From contig JAZDPH010000072.1 of NCBI GenBank assembly GCA_043797735.1, positions 1 through 26,345 on the forward strand: 26,345 bases of DNA, written 5' to 3'. Of the stretch, positions 14,794 through 21,925 are shown in pieces. A program made the translations under genes and the position numbers. Below the pieces are notes generated by a model. The model searched no databases and was not told the origin of the DNA. It was given only the letters and a program-made list of their open reading frames with translations. This stretch comes from BS750m-G77 sp043797735 (GTDB lineage Bacteria; Omnitrophota; Gorgyraeia; Gygaellales; Profunditerraquicolaceae). The stretch's first letter is position 1. Every line of letters starts with the position of its first letter.

Positions 14794-15654
14794 ATGTTAG
14801 CGTTAATTTATGCCCTGGTGATTATTGGAATAGCCCTGATCCTCATCGGAGTTTCAGGCTCCGGTACCATATTCGCCGGCAGCCGGGCTCAACTTCCGGG
14901 GGACGCCAACCAGATAATCAGCTTAAGAAGGCAGGCGTTTCTTTCCAATATGATCCCCTTTACTCAACCCTTTTTAGAGAGAACAGGATTATACGATAGG
15001 CTAAAAAACAGATTAGAGGCTGGCCATGTGAAGTTAGCCCCTGCGTCATTTTTTAACCTGAAACTTTTGACGATGGCTGCTTTAGCTGCCATTGCTTATT
15101 TTGCGATAGGCAAACTCGAGCCCGCGGTAATAGCAATATGCCTGGTTTTCGGCTACATATTACCGGATATTATCTTAAACAGAAAGATTAGGCGACGCAG
15201 AGAGGCGATTGTCAGGCTCCTGCCGGAGACTGTGGATCTTTTAGGCCTCTGCGTTGAGGCGGGGCTGGATTTTGCTACTGCGGTAAAGTGGGTCATTGAT
15301 AAAACTCCGTCTAACCCTATGGTTGAGGAATTAGCATTTATTTTAGAGGAGATCAAGTGGGGCAAGCCGCGCGCGCAGGCATTAAGGGATATGTCCAAGA
15401 GGCTGCAGATTCCGGAGGTCAGCTCTTTTGTGCAAACGCTGGTGTTAGCAGAGCGCATGGGCACTCCGGTAGCCGAGGCATTTGTGATACTTTCAGAGGA
15501 TACCCGCCTGCAGCGTTTCCACCGCGGAGAAAGATTTGCCATGCGGGCGCCGATAAAGATTTTGATTCCTCTGGTTTTTTGCATCCTGCCGGTGATTGCG
15601 ATTGTAATCGGCGGGCCGATACTCCTGCAGTTTATGCAGAAGAGGCTTTTTTAA
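14794..15654 (+). CDS. tadC: Tad inner-membrane platform protein TadC
   Basis: 286 residues with an N-terminal membrane segment (about 3-24), a central hydrophobic pair (about 85-125) and a T2SSF domain (about 145-265): LLPETVDLLGLCVEAGLDFA, MSKRLQIPEVSSFVQTLVLA, ERMGTPVAEAFVILSED, ending with a membrane segment and PILLQFMQKRLF. Eight bases separate it from tadB, with ribosome site TAGGAGG overlapping the tadB end. The tadB-tadC pairing is the normal one. The next pilin begins 11 bases after its stop. Confidence 0.93.
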   Translation: MLALIYALVIIGIALILIGVSGSGTIFAGSRAQLPGDANQIISLRRQAFLSNMIPFTQPFLERTGLYDRLKNRLEAGHVKLAPASFFNLKLLTMAALAAIAYFAIGKLEPAVIAICLVFGYILPDIILNRKIRRRREAIVRLLPETVDLLGLCVEAGLDFATAVKWVIDKTPSNPMVEELAFILEEIKWGKPRAQALRDMSKRLQIPEVSSFVQTLVLAERMGTPVAEAFVILSEDTRLQRFHRGERFAMRAPIKILIPLVFCILPVIAIVIGGPILLQFMQKRLF

Positions 15655-15665
15655 GGAAGAGAGAT

Positions 15666-15836
15666 ATGAAAACAAAAAAAGGTATCCCGAACAAAGGCCA
15701 GACCGTGATGGAGTACGTAATTATCTTCTCGGTCATATTGGCTGCCATTTTTAGCACCGGGATTATTGACCGCGTGCGCGATACCTTTAAGCTTTATCTT
15801 TCAAAAGCGACAAGCCAGATAGCTACTGATAGATAA
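15666..15836 (+). CDS. Flp-type pilin, 56 residues
   Basis: Leader MKTKKGIPNKG, predicted cut before QTVMEY, hydrophobic helix VIIFSVILAAIFSTGII, then a short amphipathic end (DRVRDTFKLYLSKATSQIA). A classical short Flp pilin without the KRGxQGR motif or a tail. The ATG at 15666 follows AAGGAAGAG, 11 bases after the tadC stop. A longer reading frame runs in from upstream, but that part is a shadow of tadC. Confidence 0.88.
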   Translation: MKTKKGIPNKGQTVMEYVIIFSVILAAIFSTGIIDRVRDTFKLYLSKATSQIATDR

Positions 15837-15850
15837 GAGGAGAGTTTGTA

Positions 15851-16015
15851 ATGTTGAAATTTCTCTGTAATAGGCGGGCGCAAAACTTCCTGGAATACAC
15901 GATGCTGGTAGTAGTTATTGCCTTGGCAGTAATCGCCATGCAGCAGTATATCCAGCGCTCAATGAATGCGCGCTTAAAGCAGGTGCAGGTGGAGTTGGAT
16001 GAATCCAAAAGATAG
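15851..16015 (+). CDS. Flp-type pilin, 54 residues
   Basis: Leader MLKFLCNRRA, predicted cut before QNFLEY, hydrophobic helix TMLVVVIALAVIAMQQYI, then QRSMNARLKQVQVELDESKR. The AMQxY helix end matches the neighbouring pilins, while the KRGxQGR motif is drifted to QRSMNAR. Ribosome site AGGAG about 8 bases before the ATG. Short Flp type, without a Thr-rich tail. A cysteine in the leader would be removed on processing. Confidence 0.87.
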   Translation: MLKFLCNRRAQNFLEYTMLVVVIALAVIAMQQYIQRSMNARLKQVQVELDESKR

Positions 16016-16027
16016 GCGAGGCAAGAT

Positions 16028-16351
16028 ATGAATAGTAGAGCCCAGACCTCATTTGAATATATGGTGATGATAGCCCTGCTGGTGGCTGCGCTGGCAGCGA
16101 TGACGGTATATGTCAAAAGGGGCTTGCAGGGGCGCATGAGAGGAGCTGCGGATCAGTTAAGTTCAGAGGCAACGTATGTGCCCGGAGGCACCAGCGCGCT
16201 TACTACTACTAACCGGATAATTGAGGAGAAAACTCATACGCGCATTGACAGGACAGATCCCGATAACAGTAAGAGTATTACGGATGCCACGGCGCATATT
16301 GAACAGTCAACAAGCAGGCAGGAAGAAACGCAGGGCCCGGGAGGTAAATAA
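16028..16351 (+). CDS. Flp-like pilin with long polar tail
   Basis: 107 residues. Leader MNSRA, predicted cut before QTSFEY, hydrophobic helix MVMIALLVAALAAMTVYV, then KRGLQGRMR. The tail carries SALTTTNRIIEEKTHTRID and ends QETQGPGGK-like (EETQGPGGK). It is a paralogue of the pilins at 13207 and 13581: helix and KRGxQGRxR conserved, tail different. Weak ribosome site (GCGAGGCAAG). The next pilin's ATG directly follows its TAA stop. Confidence 0.9.
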   Translation: MNSRAQTSFEYMVMIALLVAALAAMTVYVKRGLQGRMRGAADQLSSEATYVPGGTSALTTTNRIIEEKTHTRIDRTDPDNSKSITDATAHIEQSTSRQEETQGPGGK

Positions 16352-16744
16352 ATGTATCGCGGAAGATTTCAAAATCGGATTGCCAATTCCGTAACAGAAT
16401 ATGCCATAATTCTGGTATTAATTTCTTTGGTCTTTATGGCGATGAATACATATATAAAACGCGGTTTTCAGGGAAAGATAAAGGAGCTGACAGATAATTT
16501 TATCTCTAAAGAGCAGGCAGGAGAGGCTGATCCTACGATGATCGCTACCAGTACTGCAAAGTCAACAGCCGATGGTTCAGTAACCAGGGAGATTTTAGTT
16601 GGCGGAGGGACAAGGACAACGGTTTCTGACAAAAGCATTGTGGATGTGACCAGAAACGTTATTACGCAGGTCAATCCGAACACTACTCCTTTTACTCCTG
16701 CAGATGCAGGTTATGTAGAACCTGCTCAACCGCAAAGTAAATGA
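16352..16744 (+). CDS. Flp-like pilin with long polar tail
   Basis: 130 residues, the longest of the Flp-like set. Leader MYRGRFQNRIA, predicted cut before NSVTEY, hydrophobic helix AIILVLISLVFMAMNTYI, then KRGFQGKIK. The tail is Thr-rich with MIATSTAKSTADGS and a GGGTRTTVSDKS stretch, similar in style to the tail of the pilin at 13207 (which has GGGTARDSTAS). The residue after the cut is Asn rather than Gln, a mild deviation. Its ribosome site (GGGAGG) is in the end of the preceding gene. Confidence 0.89.
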   Translation: MYRGRFQNRIANSVTEYAIILVLISLVFMAMNTYIKRGFQGKIKELTDNFISKEQAGEADPTMIATSTAKSTADGSVTREILVGGGTRTTVSDKSIVDVTRNVITQVNPNTTPFTPADAGYVEPAQPQSK

Positions 16745-16775
16745 GGGGCGAATACGGCGAATCCGGAGTGAAAAA

Positions 16776-17522
16776 ATGAAGAGCCATAGCAGGACAAAAG
16801 AAAAAGGACAGGCGCTAATTGAGCTGGCGGTTTTCGGCAGCATCATACTGATAGTTTTCGGCATCCTGTTGTCTTTTATCCAGCAGTTCAATAACCAGCA
16901 ATACGCAGCTATGGAAACTTTCCGGCGCGCCCTGGAAAAAGCTAATACTTATCAGGGGAAAACTTCAGAAGGCGCAGGAGCTTCAGTACAATTTATCATG
17001 TCTCAAAATAGAAGGCAGGCAGATTTATCAGGTGGCTTTAGAAAAGGCGCCTCTACTAGTGTCGGTTCTTCTGCTAATATTTTTTGGGCGGTTCCCAAAG
17101 TAGGAAATAATCCGGAGAGCTTAGTTGTGATGAGGATAAATGAAGACCAGAAAGTAGCCAGATACCGCGATTATGTTTCCGATAAGGATGATGAGAAAAA
17201 ATCATTCCGCACCGAAGATATGGAGACTACTTCGGAATCTTCTTTTAATGAGGCGGTGAGTAAGCAGGAGAGCCCTACCGCAATCGCAACCACCAAGAGT
17301 TCCCGGGCAAAAGACACTTTACATACAATCATTCCTTACACCATCAGAAAGAAAGAAGCGGAAGATGATTACGATGATAGCAATGACCAGATACTGCAGG
17401 AAGGGACCTTCTGGGACTTAACGCAGGGCCTGTATCTGGACACAGACGGCCAATACAAATACCGCAGCGATAAAGTTGATACAGAGGTAGAGAGGGTAAA
17501 AACATGGGAGACGGAATTTTAA
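16776..17522 (+). CDS. TadE-like pseudopilin
   Basis: 248 residues. Leader MKSHSRTKEKG, predicted cut before QALIEL, then hydrophobic helix AVFGSIILIVFGILLSFIQQF, the pattern of TadE proteins. A large polar domain follows (about 45-248) with FRRALEKANTY, a block of charged and Ser-rich sequence and DLTQGLYLDTDGQYKYR. TadE/TadF are minor pilin-like proteins needed for Flp fibre biogenesis. Ribosome site CGGAG. Its 3' end overlaps the next gene by 19 bases, so the two are translationally coupled. Confidence 0.82.
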   Translation: MKSHSRTKEKGQALIELAVFGSIILIVFGILLSFIQQFNNQQYAAMETFRRALEKANTYQGKTSEGAGASVQFIMSQNRRQADLSGGFRKGASTSVGSSANIFWAVPKVGNNPESLVVMRINEDQKVARYRDYVSDKDDEKKSFRTEDMETTSESSFNEAVSKQESPTAIATTKSSRAKDTLHTIIPYTIRKKEAEDDYDDSNDQILQEGTFWDLTQGLYLDTDGQYKYRSDKVDTEVERVKTWETEF

Positions 17523-17767
17523 AAGATAAAAAAGGGCAGGCAACTCTTGAGACCGCTCTCGCCTTTATTATAATTATTTTGTTTTTAGGCGGGATAATAA
17601 AAATCTGGTTTTGGGCTAATAATCAGATTGTCCAGCGGCAGGTGCGTTTTAATGAAACAAGGGTAGCTGCCGGAACTTCCTCCGACACCTATAAATTAGA
17701 AAGCAATTGGCCGGTTTATACGCCTCCTGCATTAAAAGAAGAGGATGTATTGCTGGGCGGGAAATAA
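17504..17767 (+). CDS. TadE/TadF-like pseudopilin, 87 residues
   Basis: Leader MGDGILKDKKG, predicted cut before QATLET, hydrophobic helix ALAFIIIILFLGGIIKIWFW, then a short polar domain (NNQIVQRQVRFNETRVAAG) ending EEDVLLGGK. The +5 glutamate is kept (QATLE) while the following Tyr is Thr, as in TadE-like rather than Flp pilins. It overlaps the preceding gene by 19 bases. Confidence 0.82.
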   Translation: MGDGILKDKKGQATLETALAFIIIILFLGGIIKIWFWANNQIVQRQVRFNETRVAAGTSSDTYKLESNWPVYTPPALKEEDVLLGGK

Positions 17768-17781
17768 AAAGAAAGATAAAA

Positions 17782-19170
17782 ATGTTTAGCTGTTTTCATC
17801 AAAATAAATTCCGCTACGAAAAAGGCCAGATCGCCCCCCTATTGATCCTGGTAATGGTGATTTTAATCATCATGGCCATGGCCACGGTCAACCTCTCAAA
17901 AGTTTCTACGGATAAGACTAATTCCGCTAACTCGGTAGATGCAGGCGGCTTGGCAGCCGGCTCGGTAATGGCTAATGTATTTAACGGCATTGCCGTATCA
18001 AACAGCCAGCTGGAAGCATCTTACTGGGAATTTTTTGCCTCGGTTTCAGTTGCTTTTGCTCTTGCCAACATGAATCTATCTAAAGCTTCTACAGCTGCAG
18101 CAGAAGCTTCAGCGTCCGCTGCATCTGCTGCCGGTTCAGCCTGCGGCTCTCCCTGTTCAGCGGCAAAGACAGCCAGCAAAGCCGCAAAATCAGCTACGCA
18201 GGCAGCAGCAAGCGTTAGTAAATTAATGACTGACATAAAGTCAATCCGTGTTGCTGTAATTGCCTTTACCATTGCACAGGAATACTTTTATCTAAATATA
18301 AGGAAGATGGCTGAAGAAGGCAGAGATAACGCTGTTAAGATGGGGCACCGTTTTTCTTTTATTAACGCGGGTATCTCCACAAGGCTGCCTAACGTGATTA
18401 CAGAAGGCACCTCTTGGAATAAATCCAGAAAAGATTTCAGCAGGTTTATAGACGGCCTTGAGAGCGAAGAGAGCTACCAATTTGAATGGAAGGATGGACA
18501 AAACAGGCAGCATTTTGTTAAGTCAAAAGTAGAGATTGATCCTGTAGATACCTTTGCTTTGAAAGTAACGGTTTTGCCTATGCCCGCGGAAGTGGCTTTA
18601 TTAACTAGAATTCTAAGTTACGCTACTATAGCCAAGACTGCTTTAGAGTCAGCGGCAAAATCTTATAGCAGTGCCGCCGGCTTATTATCTACTGCGTGTA
18701 GATGTAAAATGTGTTGCAAACCAGATAATCCCGGATGCTGCGCATGTAAGAATCTCTATTGCGCTAAAGGCGCAGCAGCGTTAAAGTCAGGCATCTCTGC
18801 AAATCAACAAGCCATTACTTCATTAAGTTCAATTCCCGGATTATTGATTGCTTCCTTAGCAGGTTTATTACCCGGCCCAACTTTGACAGATAGCAGCGGA
18901 GCCTTAGGAGCTATATGGCCTATTTGTTGGATTGAAGATGTGATACATAACCGTAAAGTAAAAGTAGATAGTTGGCAGGGGCATGGCCAGTTGGATATAG
19001 GATTTTGGCGTTTTCTCTATCCGCAGATTCATAGTTTTAGTAAAATAGATTTTACCGGCCAAGGCCAGATTCACGCTCCAGACCCAAGGCATGATGCCTC
19101 AATAATCCAAACAGATAAAATCGGCGGACAAACCGTAAATGAGGGAGAGCAGAATGCAAGCCAAGAATAA
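17782..19170 (+). CDS. TadG-like protein with a cysteine-rich cluster
   Basis: 462 residues. A pilin-like N-terminus (RYEKG, then QIAPLLILVMVILIIMAMAT) is followed by NSVDAGGLAAGSVMAN, which resembles the region after the membrane helix of TadG-type proteins. Residues about 90-150 are very rich in Ala and Ser (SASAASAAGSACGSPC). Residues 306-327 hold eight cysteines in 22 positions, starting CRCKMCC and ending CCACKNLYC. TadG-like proteins are tip or surface-associated pseudopilins. The ATG at 17782 is the first sensible start (weak ribosome site, AAGAAAG); upstream in-frame sequence lies within the preceding gene. The C-terminal half is not recognised. It overlaps the next gene by 17 bases. 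Confidence 0.75.
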   Translation: MFSCFHQNKFRYEKGQIAPLLILVMVILIIMAMATVNLSKVSTDKTNSANSVDAGGLAAGSVMANVFNGIAVSNSQLEASYWEFFASVSVAFALANMNLSKASTAAAEASASAASAAGSACGSPCSAAKTASKAAKSATQAAASVSKLMTDIKSIRVAVIAFTIAQEYFYLNIRKMAEEGRDNAVKMGHRFSFINAGISTRLPNVITEGTSWNKSRKDFSRFIDGLESEESYQFEWKDGQNRQHFVKSKVEIDPVDTFALKVTVLPMPAEVALLTRILSYATIAKTALESAAKSYSSAAGLLSTACRCKMCCKPDNPGCCACKNLYCAKGAAALKSGISANQQAITSLSSIPGLLIASLAGLLPGPTLTDSSGALGAIWPICWIEDVIHNRKVKVDSWQGHGQLDIGFWRFLYPQIHSFSKIDFTGQGQIHAPDPRHDASIIQTDKIGGQTVNEGEQNASQE

Positions 19171-20014
19171 GATTAAATTAATTGTAATTATGGCTTTGAT
19201 TTTTTATTCGGCAACAAACCTATTTAATCTTTTTGCGCAAGCAGGGCAGGAAATCCCGCTTCCCGCAAACACCAAGGAGCTGAATACGGAAACCAGAAGG
19301 CTCTCCGGCTCCGTATTTGACATCACTCTTTATTCAACCTCCGCCGATATCGCGCAGATAAAAAATTTTTACCGCAGCAGGCTTGCGGAACTCGGCTGGC
19401 AGGAGCAGAAGCTTTTTGATTTTAGCAATATGCCCGGAGTAAAAGTAGACGCGGCCTTAGCAAAAAATCTAAATCAAAATATAGCTTTTGAAAAAGGCAA
19501 AGAGATGCTTACTATAAGTTTTATTCCCAATAAGGGCGAAAGAGGAGAAACTGTTTTTTCGTTAGCCAAAGGCACGCTTGAGCCGGAGTCTGGTTTAACT
19601 GAAACTGATTTTGCCCCGGAGTTGTTGGCCACACCGGAAAGAGATGTGGCCCCGCTTTATCCCGGCGCCAAGTTAATTAATCTTTCTGAAAGGGCAGCCA
19701 CTCAAGTAGCGGTTTATTATACTGCGGATAACATTGCCCCTGTTGCCTCTTTTTACAGAGAAAAAATGGGGGGCTATGGTTGGTCTTTGATGGGGGAGAC
19801 CCCGGTTAAAGTGGTAGATACTGCGCATTGCCCTAATTGCCCGCAGGATGTAAAGGAGTCAGTTAAATCCGTAGGAGCCCTTTCTCAAGAATTGAATTTC
19901 TCTAATAAGTTTGGCGACAGATGTAAAATAGGCTTATTTCAGGTAAAGCCGGAAAAAGAGAAGGAGGCTGCTATAACTACTATAGCGGTGAACTATGAAG
20001 AAAATAAACAGTAA
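19154..20014 (+). CDS. Exported protein with two related repeat modules, unknown function
   Basis: 286 residues. A signal peptide or N-terminal anchor (LIVIMALIFYSATNLFNLFA) ends near residue 29. Two halves share a pattern, FYRSRLAELGWQ in the first (about 70) and FYREKMGGYGWS in the second (about 205), each preceded by a polypeptide with a DIAQIKN or NIAPVAS stretch. A CPNC motif sits in TAHCPNCPQDV. I chose ATG 19154 because GGGAG lies just upstream; an in-frame ATG at 19139 would place five extra residues before it. No family is recognised with confidence. It sits between TadG-like and the last pilin gene, so a periplasmic role in the pilus system is suggested by position only. Confidence 0.75.
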   Translation: MQAKNKIKLIVIMALIFYSATNLFNLFAQAGQEIPLPANTKELNTETRRLSGSVFDITLYSTSADIAQIKNFYRSRLAELGWQEQKLFDFSNMPGVKVDAALAKNLNQNIAFEKGKEMLTISFIPNKGERGETVFSLAKGTLEPESGLTETDFAPELLATPERDVAPLYPGAKLINLSERAATQVAVYYTADNIAPVASFYREKMGGYGWSLMGETPVKVVDTAHCPNCPQDVKESVKSVGALSQELNFSNKFGDRCKIGLFQVKPEKEKEAAITTIAVNYEENKQ

Positions 20015-20189
20015 AGCCCAGGTATTATTAGAATACGCATTGCTGATCATTTTGGTGGTAGCTGCCTTAGTAGCTATGCGCTACTATATTATCGGCGCAG
20101 TGCAGGAGAAATACCGCCAAAGCGGAGATGTTTTTGGGGAAGGTGAGCAGTACGAAAAGGGCGTTACTAAGGTAACAAACTACAAATAA
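19995..20189 (+). CDS. Flp-like pilin, 64 residues, last gene of the array
   Basis: Leader MKKINSKA, predicted cut before QVLLEY, hydrophobic helix ALLIILVVAALVAMRYYI, then a short tail (EKYRQSGDVFGEGEQY). The AMxxY helix end matches the other array pilins; the KRGxQGR position reads IGAVQEKYR. It overlaps the preceding gene by 20 bases. It is separated from the other pilins by the TadE/TadG-like genes. Confidence 0.88.
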   Translation: MKKINSKAQVLLEYALLIILVVAALVAMRYYIIGAVQEKYRQSGDVFGEGEQYEKGVTKVTNYK

Positions 20190-20196
20190 GCACAAG

Positions 20197-20263
20197 TTAT
20201 AAATGTCCAATCAGTTTACATTCAATAGAGAAATGTCCAATTTAGAATCAAACAATGTCCAGT
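20197..20263 (+). repeat. Second set of ATGTCCA boxes
   Basis: TTATAAATGTCCAA (20197-20210), AAATGTCCAA (20231-20240) and AATGTCCAGT (20254-20263), all in the plus orientation. The first is identical over 14 bases to the first box at 10858, and the other two are closely similar to the remaining boxes there. No gene starts closely downstream, unlike at 10858, so this may be a leftover end of an element. Confidence 0.5.
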
Positions 20264-20511
20264 GTGTGAAATTCTTGATTAAACGCAAAAAATCATTTCT
20301 AACCTCTGGTAATAAGCATGAGCAAGGTAGATATTTTAAGAGAGGTGGAGCAACGCAAGCGAATTGGTAATTATTGGGTGATTTCTAAGCTAATTAGGCC
20401 TAAATTTTCACTATTTTTAGGGCAAAAGCATAAATAAGAACTTTCGCAAACTCATTTACTTACGTCAATTTTACAGGAAGAAAACGTTCCCTTTTATAAG
20501 TAAATATTTGC
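20264..20511. other. Gene-poor spacer
   Basis: No convincing gene or RNA is visible here. A 39-codon ORF opens at 20318 (MSKVDILREVEQRKR) but has no clear Shine-Dalgarno and no recognised family. The stretch could be a decayed mobile-element remnant next to the ATGTCCA boxes. No terminator for the upstream pilin operon was recognised. Confidence 0.4.
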
Positions 20512-20541
20512 TTGACAAATACTTTTTATATATGTTATACT
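20512..20541 (+). promoter_or_regulatory. Promoter of the second riboswitch operon
   Basis: TTGACA (20512-20517), an 18-base spacer and TATACT (20536-20541), close to consensus. The predicted start near 20548 is about 23 bases before the aptamer. Confidence 0.8.
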
Positions 20542-20570
20542 TTGATTGCACTTAGGATACAAGAATTGTA

Positions 20571-20660
20571 AGACGAAAAGGCAAACTCCGAGGAATCGGG
20601 GGGCGCAAAGCCACGGGTCCCAAAAACTAGGAAAACAGTAAGGATAGCCGAGCTGCCGAA
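20571..20660 (+). promoter_or_regulatory. c-di-GMP-I riboswitch (GEMM-I), large secreted protein operon
   Basis: Canonical GEMM-I core: GGCAAAC (20580-20586); hairpin CTCCGA/TCGGGG closed by GNRA loop GGAA (20586-20601); GCGCAAAGCCACGGGTCCC (20603-20621); then ATAGCCGAGCTGCCGAA near the 3' end. The tetraloop and its docking strand are better preserved than in the first riboswitch. It shares its 3' strand with the terminator that follows, so it should be an ON switch. Confidence 0.9.
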
Positions 20661-20698
20661 TACAAGAGTAAATACAGTATTTGACATCTCGGTTTTTT
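20646..20698 (+). terminator. Terminator overlapping the second riboswitch
   Basis: AGCCGAG (20646-20652, inside the aptamer) pairs with CTCGGTT (20688-20694), followed by a T run to 20698. An inner stem, GAATAC (20658-20663) with GTATTT (20677-20682), extends it. It is weaker than the first terminator but arranged the same way. Confidence 0.75.
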
Positions 20699-20749
20699 AT
20701 TTAATGTCTTAATAATAAGTTTTAAAAAGACTTTAAGAATAAAAAAGCG

Positions 20750-21925
20750 ATGAAAAAAAACTTCAGCAAGAAGACCACAAGAATTTGGGGGAAAGGGGGA
20801 GGTTTTATCTCTCTTTTAAACCAAGGTGGCCTTTTTTGTTTCATAGCTTTGGTTTTAACTTTCGTATTTGCATTCCAGCCTTTAGCTTTTGCCAGCGGCC
20901 GCAGCTCTGCGGGCGGAGGCGAATTAGCAGAATTTGATGTAGGCAAATGGGCATTAGGAACAGCCATCGGTATTGGCTCTTCTTGTATTGGAAGCGCGAT
21001 TTCAGATAATATCCGCGGCATAAACCCTCCCGGCGGAAGTTTTGCAAATGCCTTTTCCAACTGGCAAAGCAATTACAGCATTTCTTTAGCAACAGGACAG
21101 GTGAACAGGGCATTTGGCGCGGCAGGCCAATATTATGGCTGGAATCCCAAATCAACCATTTTTATAAGTTCTATAGCTACGGGGATAGTTGGTGGCGGAT
21201 TAAATCCGGGAAGTTTTGGAAATGCCGTGACAAGCACGGGTAGGGGTATGGCACTGGGTGCTATTAATGGCACTATAGAAGGAGCAATTTTAGCCGGCGC
21301 CATGAATAAAGAAGGCCAGATTCCGGCATGGGCAGGCCCGGCAGCAAACTTAGTCAGCGGTTATGCTACGAGTTTTATTGCCGGAGGCTTAACATCACAG
21401 GGGCTTAAGGAGCAAATTATTCTACCCGAAGATATAACGTACGTGTATCCAGCAGAAATACTAGGGGAAGCTCCTCTTCCAGCGAAGCCTTTTTATGCAT
21501 TACGAAATGCCGATGGCACAACAGCGTTTCAATCGGTAAATTTTGATAGTGAAAAAGGATTTATTGCGAAGGTCCCTGTTTCTAATTTCAGCTTCAGCAA
21601 TAATTTTAACTCCGGGGAAGCATTTAAGAGCGCGGGCATAAGCATGATCAAGAGTTTGCCTGCTACGATGGTCAACGTAGGCGTAAATTACATGACTCAA
21701 GATATGAAAGCTCAAAATGCCTATATAGTCAAGCAGGCATTTAGCGGTTTAGATCCTATTGTAAATGCAGTCTCGAACGCAAAATTCAGCAAGATTTTAG
21801 GCGACGGGATGTATCAGCCGATAAATAGAAACTATACAACTTCATCTTATGTGCAGCAGCCGGTTGCGCAACAGAATTATACTCTGCCGTTGGGAACAGA
21901 TTACACCAACTATAATAAACCATAA
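20750..21925 (+). CDS. Gly/Ala-rich exported protein of unknown function
   Basis: 391 residues. A positively charged start (MKKNFSKKTTRIWGKGGG) precedes a hydrophobic export signal (about 27-49, ending in PLAFASG). Residues about 60-230 are rich in Gly and Ala with short hydrophobic pieces (WALGTAIGIGSS, ATGIVGGGLNPG, GMALGAINGTIEGAILAGAM) that resemble glycine-zipper helices. The last 150 residues are more polar and end in Tyr/Asn/Thr-rich sequence (NYTTSSYVQQPVAQQNY), similar in composition to the Tyr-rich region of the next protein. The stop overlaps the next gene's ATG (TAATG), so they are coupled. No clear ribosome site. No family is recognised; a membrane-inserting or partner protein is only a guess. 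Confidence 0.75.
   Translation: MKKNFSKKTTRIWGKGGGFISLLNQGGLFCFIALVLTFVFAFQPLAFASGRSSAGGGELAEFDVGKWALGTAIGIGSSCIGSAISDNIRGINPPGGSFANAFSNWQSNYSISLATGQVNRAFGAAGQYYGWNPKSTIFISSIATGIVGGGLNPGSFGNAVTSTGRGMALGAINGTIEGAILAGAMNKEGQIPAWAGPAANLVSGYATSFIAGGLTSQGLKEQIILPEDITYVYPAEILGEAPLPAKPFYALRNADGTTAFQSVNFDSEKGFIAKVPVSNFSFSNNFNSGEAFKSAGISMIKSLPATMVNVGVNYMTQDMKAQNAYIVKQAFSGLDPIVNAVSNAKFSKILGDGMYQPINRNYTTSSYVQQPVAQQNYTLPLGTDYTNYNKP

Noticed and set aside
15357..15665. Upstream extension of the 56-residue pilin frame
   Set aside because: That stretch is out of frame inside tadC. The pilin has its own ATG at 15666 with a ribosome site and a proper leader.
18021..18272. Minus-strand Ala-rich ORF
   Set aside because: Reverse-strand shadow of the Ala/Ser-rich part of the TadG-like gene.
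20318..20437. A 39-codon ORF (MSKVDILREVEQRKR start)
   Set aside because: No clear ribosome site, no recognised family, and low-quality coding signal; reported only within the spacer note.
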